Part shown: piece by piece, positions 60,085-64,000 of the stretch
Layout: every line of letters begins with the position of its first letter
Numbering within the stretch: the first letter of the stretch is position 1
Source of the DNA: G963422275 sp963422275
Lineage (GTDB): Bacteria; Pseudomonadota; Alphaproteobacteria; Rhodobacterales; Rhodobacteraceae
Reading direction: 5' to 3'
Assembly: GCA_963422275.1 (NCBI GenBank)
Contig: OY729418.1
Location: forward strand, 4,650,001 to 4,714,000
DNA length: 64,000 bases
Made by a program: the position numbers and the translations under genes
Notes under the pieces: model-generated
Databases searched by the model: none
The model's input: the letters and a program-made list of their open reading frames with translations, nothing else
Told to the model about the DNA's origin: nothing

Positions 60085-60298
60085 TGAATCGATTGCACCG
60101 AGCGGTTGGGCGATGCGGCTCTCTTTGGATTCGGGCCCACACTCCGTTCAATCTCCCTACAGTTACCGATGAATGGCGGCGGGCCGCATCACCCAATCCA
60201 GCGTGAGGATCAGGGGTGCATTCCCTGACCATCGGAACACGTCATAAGATGAGCAACCTTTTTGCAAGCTGCGCTGCTAGCATCGTTCCACGACTTTC
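60085..60298. other. Intergenic, no gene seen
   Basis: About 210 bases. A short frame from an ATG at 60251 (MSNLFASCAASIV) ends within 27 codons and is out of frame with the nuclease gene. Confidence 0.45.
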
Positions 60299-61009
60299 CT
60301 GTCACGGTTTTTTCTGTGCATTACTCTGATCGTCAATGTCGGCACCTCGGCCTTCGGTGAAACCTGGAGGGGGTTTATCGTCGCTCTGGAGAAGCGATGT
60401 TCCCCCTACAACAGAAAACGGGATTACTCTTATTCGCAATCAGTCGAGCTGGAAATCATCCGAAGGTTCGGAGTTGTCTACGGACCTTACACGGGAACTT
60501 GCTTCAATTCTCGAAAGGAGACCGATATCGAGCATATCGTTTCCTTTAGCGAAGCCCACGACAGCGGACTATGCGCTCGCAGCCGCGCAGTGAGAGAAAA
60601 GTTTGTGTCAAACATTCGAAATCTCACGCTCGCGTCGCCCCGCGTGAATCGACAGTTGAAGAGCGCCAAGGACGCAGCCGAGTGGGTGCCGGACCGCAAT
60701 CGCTGCTGGTTTGCCGGAAAAATTATCGAGATCAGACTCGCATATGGCCTCACGATCGACCGACACGAGGCAATCGCACTGGAGCGAATCCTTTCGGAGT
60801 GCGAAGGTACCGAGCTTGAGCCTCTAACTTGGCATTTTCAATCTGACAGCGTTGATTTTGCCGGTATGTCCAGAGTGAAAGACTCGGAACGCTTCGAAAG
60901 CGGAGACAACGCGGTTGCGCTCCACGACGACGACAAAAACGGAAAAATTACCTGCAAGGAGGCACGCAGGCATGGGATAGCGCCTGTTCCAAGGTCACAT
61001 CCATCATAA
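60299..61009 (+). CDS. HNH nuclease-like protein with excalibur domain, non-canonical start
   Basis: The frame runs from a stop at 60278 to TAA at 61007-61009. It opens with a signal-like segment (SRFFLCITLIVNVGTSAFG), then TWRGFIVALEKRCSPY, an HNH-type core (TDIEHIVSFSEAHDSGLC, NLTLASPRVNRQLKSAKDA), RNRCWFAGKIIEIRLAYGL, and ends in a Ca-binding excalibur motif DDDKNGKITCKEARRHG. This domain order is known from secreted nucleases. No ATG, GTG or TTG is in frame before 60590, so either CTG 60299 serves as start or the original start is lost and the gene is decaying. From GTG 60590 only the last part would be made. Confidence 0.65.
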   Translation: MSRFFLCITLIVNVGTSAFGETWRGFIVALEKRCSPYNRKRDYSYSQSVELEIIRRFGVVYGPYTGTCFNSRKETDIEHIVSFSEAHDSGLCARSRAVREKFVSNIRNLTLASPRVNRQLKSAKDAAEWVPDRNRCWFAGKIIEIRLAYGLTIDRHEAIALERILSECEGTELEPLTWHFQSDSVDFAGMSRVKDSERFESGDNAVALHDDDKNGKITCKEARRHGIAPVPRSHPS

Positions 61010-61194
61010 AAATACATGCGGGACGATGACCACGACGGAATCGTTTGCGAATAATTCGACTTTGAGAGTGATTCCTGCGACTATCCCCACCGGGTGCACG
61101 CATCATTTGCCGAACACCGTCAAGGTCATCCTTGCACAGGTTCAGTCCAAGCCACAGGGGGAACCTCGATGCTCTTTCAAGTTGGGTGAGAACC

Positions 61195-61674
61195 ATGAAA
61201 ACTATTCGAATTCCATTTGTTGCTGCACTGCTTCTTCATTGCAGCCCAGCGACGAGCGCCAGCGAGTGGCAACAAGACTTCTGGAGATTTCAGCTGTTCA
61301 ACAACTGCATGCCAATTTCATTTCTGATGAGTGAAATTGATGCTGATTCCCAGCAACTCGGAATTTCGCGAGAAGAGATACACGGTGAAATTGAGCGTCG
61401 GTTGCGGTCGAAACAGATCGCCTTGGGAGAGGGAGATTCGGTGCTGTACGTTAGCTTCGCTTTCAACGAACAGACGTTCGTCATTCGAGCCGAATTCGCG
61501 AAACCTCTATACGACGGCCATTCGGACAATTTCGGCTACGCTCCCACTTGGAGCAGCACGCGGATTGGAAGCCCCGTAACAAAGGACATCTTCCTTTCTC
61601 ACGTCTTTGATCTTGCTGACAAATTCGTCTCATCATACGGTCAAGTCAACTCGGGAGCGTGCGAGTCCGAATAA
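61195..61674 (+). CDS. Small exported protein of unknown function
   Basis: A 159-aa protein. MKTIRIPFVAALLLHCSPATSA is a signal peptide; start ATG 61195 follows GGGTGAG and is preferred over an upstream frame. The mature part has one Cys near the start (NNCMPISFLM) and one near the end (GACESE), and patterns such as REEIHGEIERRLRSKQI and VLYVSFAFNEQTFVIRAEF. No family is recognised. It lies 185 bases after the nuclease gene on the same strand. Confidence 0.65.
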   Translation: MKTIRIPFVAALLLHCSPATSASEWQQDFWRFQLFNNCMPISFLMSEIDADSQQLGISREEIHGEIERRLRSKQIALGEGDSVLYVSFAFNEQTFVIRAEFAKPLYDGHSDNFGYAPTWSSTRIGSPVTKDIFLSHVFDLADKFVSSYGQVNSGACESE

Positions 61675-62175
61675 AGAGCCAAGTTCATTCTTCGGATGCC
61701 TGCTTCCACTGGGACATTTATGGCACCTGAACAATTATTGAGGACTTGACGTATTTATTGCCGACTGGAGCAACAAATTCTGTGTATGCCTTTAACAGCA
61801 CCGCAATTTTCATTTGGCGCAATTGAGTTGCGTGCATGATCAATTGATCATGCACGCAACATGAGGATTCATCACGATGTTCTCGATGCTGGCGCTTACC
61901 CAGTGGCGCGGGCCTGCAGCATTCAGCCAAGGGGCGACCAAGCGGTGTGTTCGCGTCAGCCCCAGTCGTCGGTCGTGTGCACATCCCGTTGAGCGTGATT
62001 TGTCCGGAAGCTCTCGGAACACGGAACAGGTCTTGAGTCATTTGGGCGACTTCGTGGCAGTTCAAGCATTAAGAACGGCCCGAATAAATGAAAGTTCGCG
62101 CTTTCGCGTTCCACGAATTCGCGGTCGCGGTCGTTCACATAGTTTTCAATCAGAAACGGCACCGACGAATTTTGA
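61675..62175. other. Intergenic between exported protein and atpC
   Basis: 500 bases between convergent genes. It holds a perfect 34-bp palindrome (61827-61860). Minus-strand frames here show no recognised family. No typical U-tract terminator after atpC is visible. Confidence 0.5.
61827..61860. repeat. Perfect 34-bp palindrome
   Basis: The left half GTTGCGTGCATGATCAA is the exact reverse complement of the right half, with no spacer. The symmetry ends sharply on both sides. It has no U-run. It could be a protein-binding site, a transcript hairpin at the end of the atp operon, or the joined ends of a lost element. Confidence 0.95.
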
Positions 62176-62574
62176 TTACAGGCTCAACGCAACTAGCAAC
62201 TGCTTGGTGTCAGCGAGAGTCTTCTCAGCCAAGTCCTTCCTGTCCCCTTCCGTGCTCTTGATTGCGAGCTCGGCCTCTGCGACAAGGGCTTCAATTGCCG
62301 CCAAGTCCGCCTCAGCCTTGGGCAACACGCGCTCGGCCAGCACGATGGCTCCGTCGGCAGTCACCTCGGCGAAGCCGCCTGAAACCACAAACTCCGTGAC
62401 ATCGTTTCTTGCGTGAATTCGAACCAAGCCCGGACGAAGTGATGTCATTACTGCGGCATGGCCGGGCATTGCGGTCATGTCTCCCTCACTTCCGGGAAGC
62501 TCCACAGCCGACGCAGTCATGGACGCAAAGCTGCGCTCCGGCGAAACAAGATCGAATTGCATCGTTGAAGCCAT
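62176..62574 (-). CDS. atpC: ATP synthase epsilon subunit
   Basis: A 132-aa subunit of the F1 central stalk. MQFDLVSPERSFASMTASAV, ELPGSEGDMTAMPGHAAVMT and the C-terminal helical part fit the family. The start ATG (62574) follows atpD by 14 bases in the usual operon order. The protein couples rotation and inhibits ATP hydrolysis. Confidence 0.95.
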   Translation of the reverse strand: MASTMQFDLVSPERSFASMTASAVELPGSEGDMTAMPGHAAVMTSLRPGLVRIHARNDVTEFVVSGGFAEVTADGAIVLAERVLPKAEADLAAIEALVAEAELAIKSTEGDRKDLAEKTLADTKQLLVALSL

Positions 62575-62588
62575 TCCAGATCCTTGCC

Positions 62589-64000
<1,412 letters not shown>

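Overview
The window looks like a chromosomal segment of an alphaproteobacterium, closest in gene content and local gene order to Rhodobacterales. Supporting blocks are YbjN-proC-CsaA, UbiK divergent from lgt-MidA-PgeF-trxB, the YcgN-family protein followed by an aldolase, a TIGR01459-type HAD protein followed by ribF, and atpD-atpC. The house-keeping genes are intact, but the space between them is crowded with decayed transposases: IS5 types, IS630, IS1182, IS1595 and ISAs1. A signal-peptide ankyrin-repeat gene sits among them. My inference is a host-associated or recently bottlenecked lineage with ongoing pseudogenisation; base sequence alone cannot prove this.

Layout. 1-2000: nested IS remnants. 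2042-9518: a minus-strand gene set that is the most interesting part of the window. It encodes a GrpE-like protein, an 830-aa Hsp70, an AAA+ ATPase, a J-domain-like protein without the HPD motif, and then three small translationally coupled proteins of unknown function, the first of which was hit by a 533-bp IS1595-type insertion. 9.8-11.9 kb: more nested IS elements. 12-24 kb: TetR regulator, TAT-type hydrolase, EamA transporter, exonuclease, aspS, cyclopropane fatty acid synthase, iron alcohol dehydrogenase, FadH-like reductase and a tRNA-Arg. 24.7-31.4 kb: a quaternary-amine-type ABC transporter (binding protein, ATPase, double-length permease) followed by a DUF1989-GcvT fusion enzyme, which together suggest uptake and demethylation of a methylated amine. 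32.9-44.8 kb: carB, an Idh/MocA oxidoreductase, proC and its neighbours, and the lgt-MidA-PgeF run followed by trxB. 44.9-48.4 kb: an IS5-type element, then the ankyrin gene bracketed by IS1595 fragments. 48.9-62 kb: nagA, groES-groEL under a CIRCE operator, family II pyrophosphatase, HAD, ribF, YcgN-family protein, threonine aldolase, DsbA-type isomerase, prs, and an HNH-excalibur nuclease. 62.2-64 kb: the 3' end of the ATP synthase operon (atpD cut by the window edge, atpC).

How genes work together. The 2-9.5 kb cluster has the parts of a Hsp70 cycle (ATPase, exchange factor, co-chaperone-like protein) plus a single-ring AAA+ protein, apparently dedicated to unknown small partner proteins. 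I do not match it to any named defence, secretion or stress system. The classical GroEL/ES locus is separate and carries its own CIRCE control.
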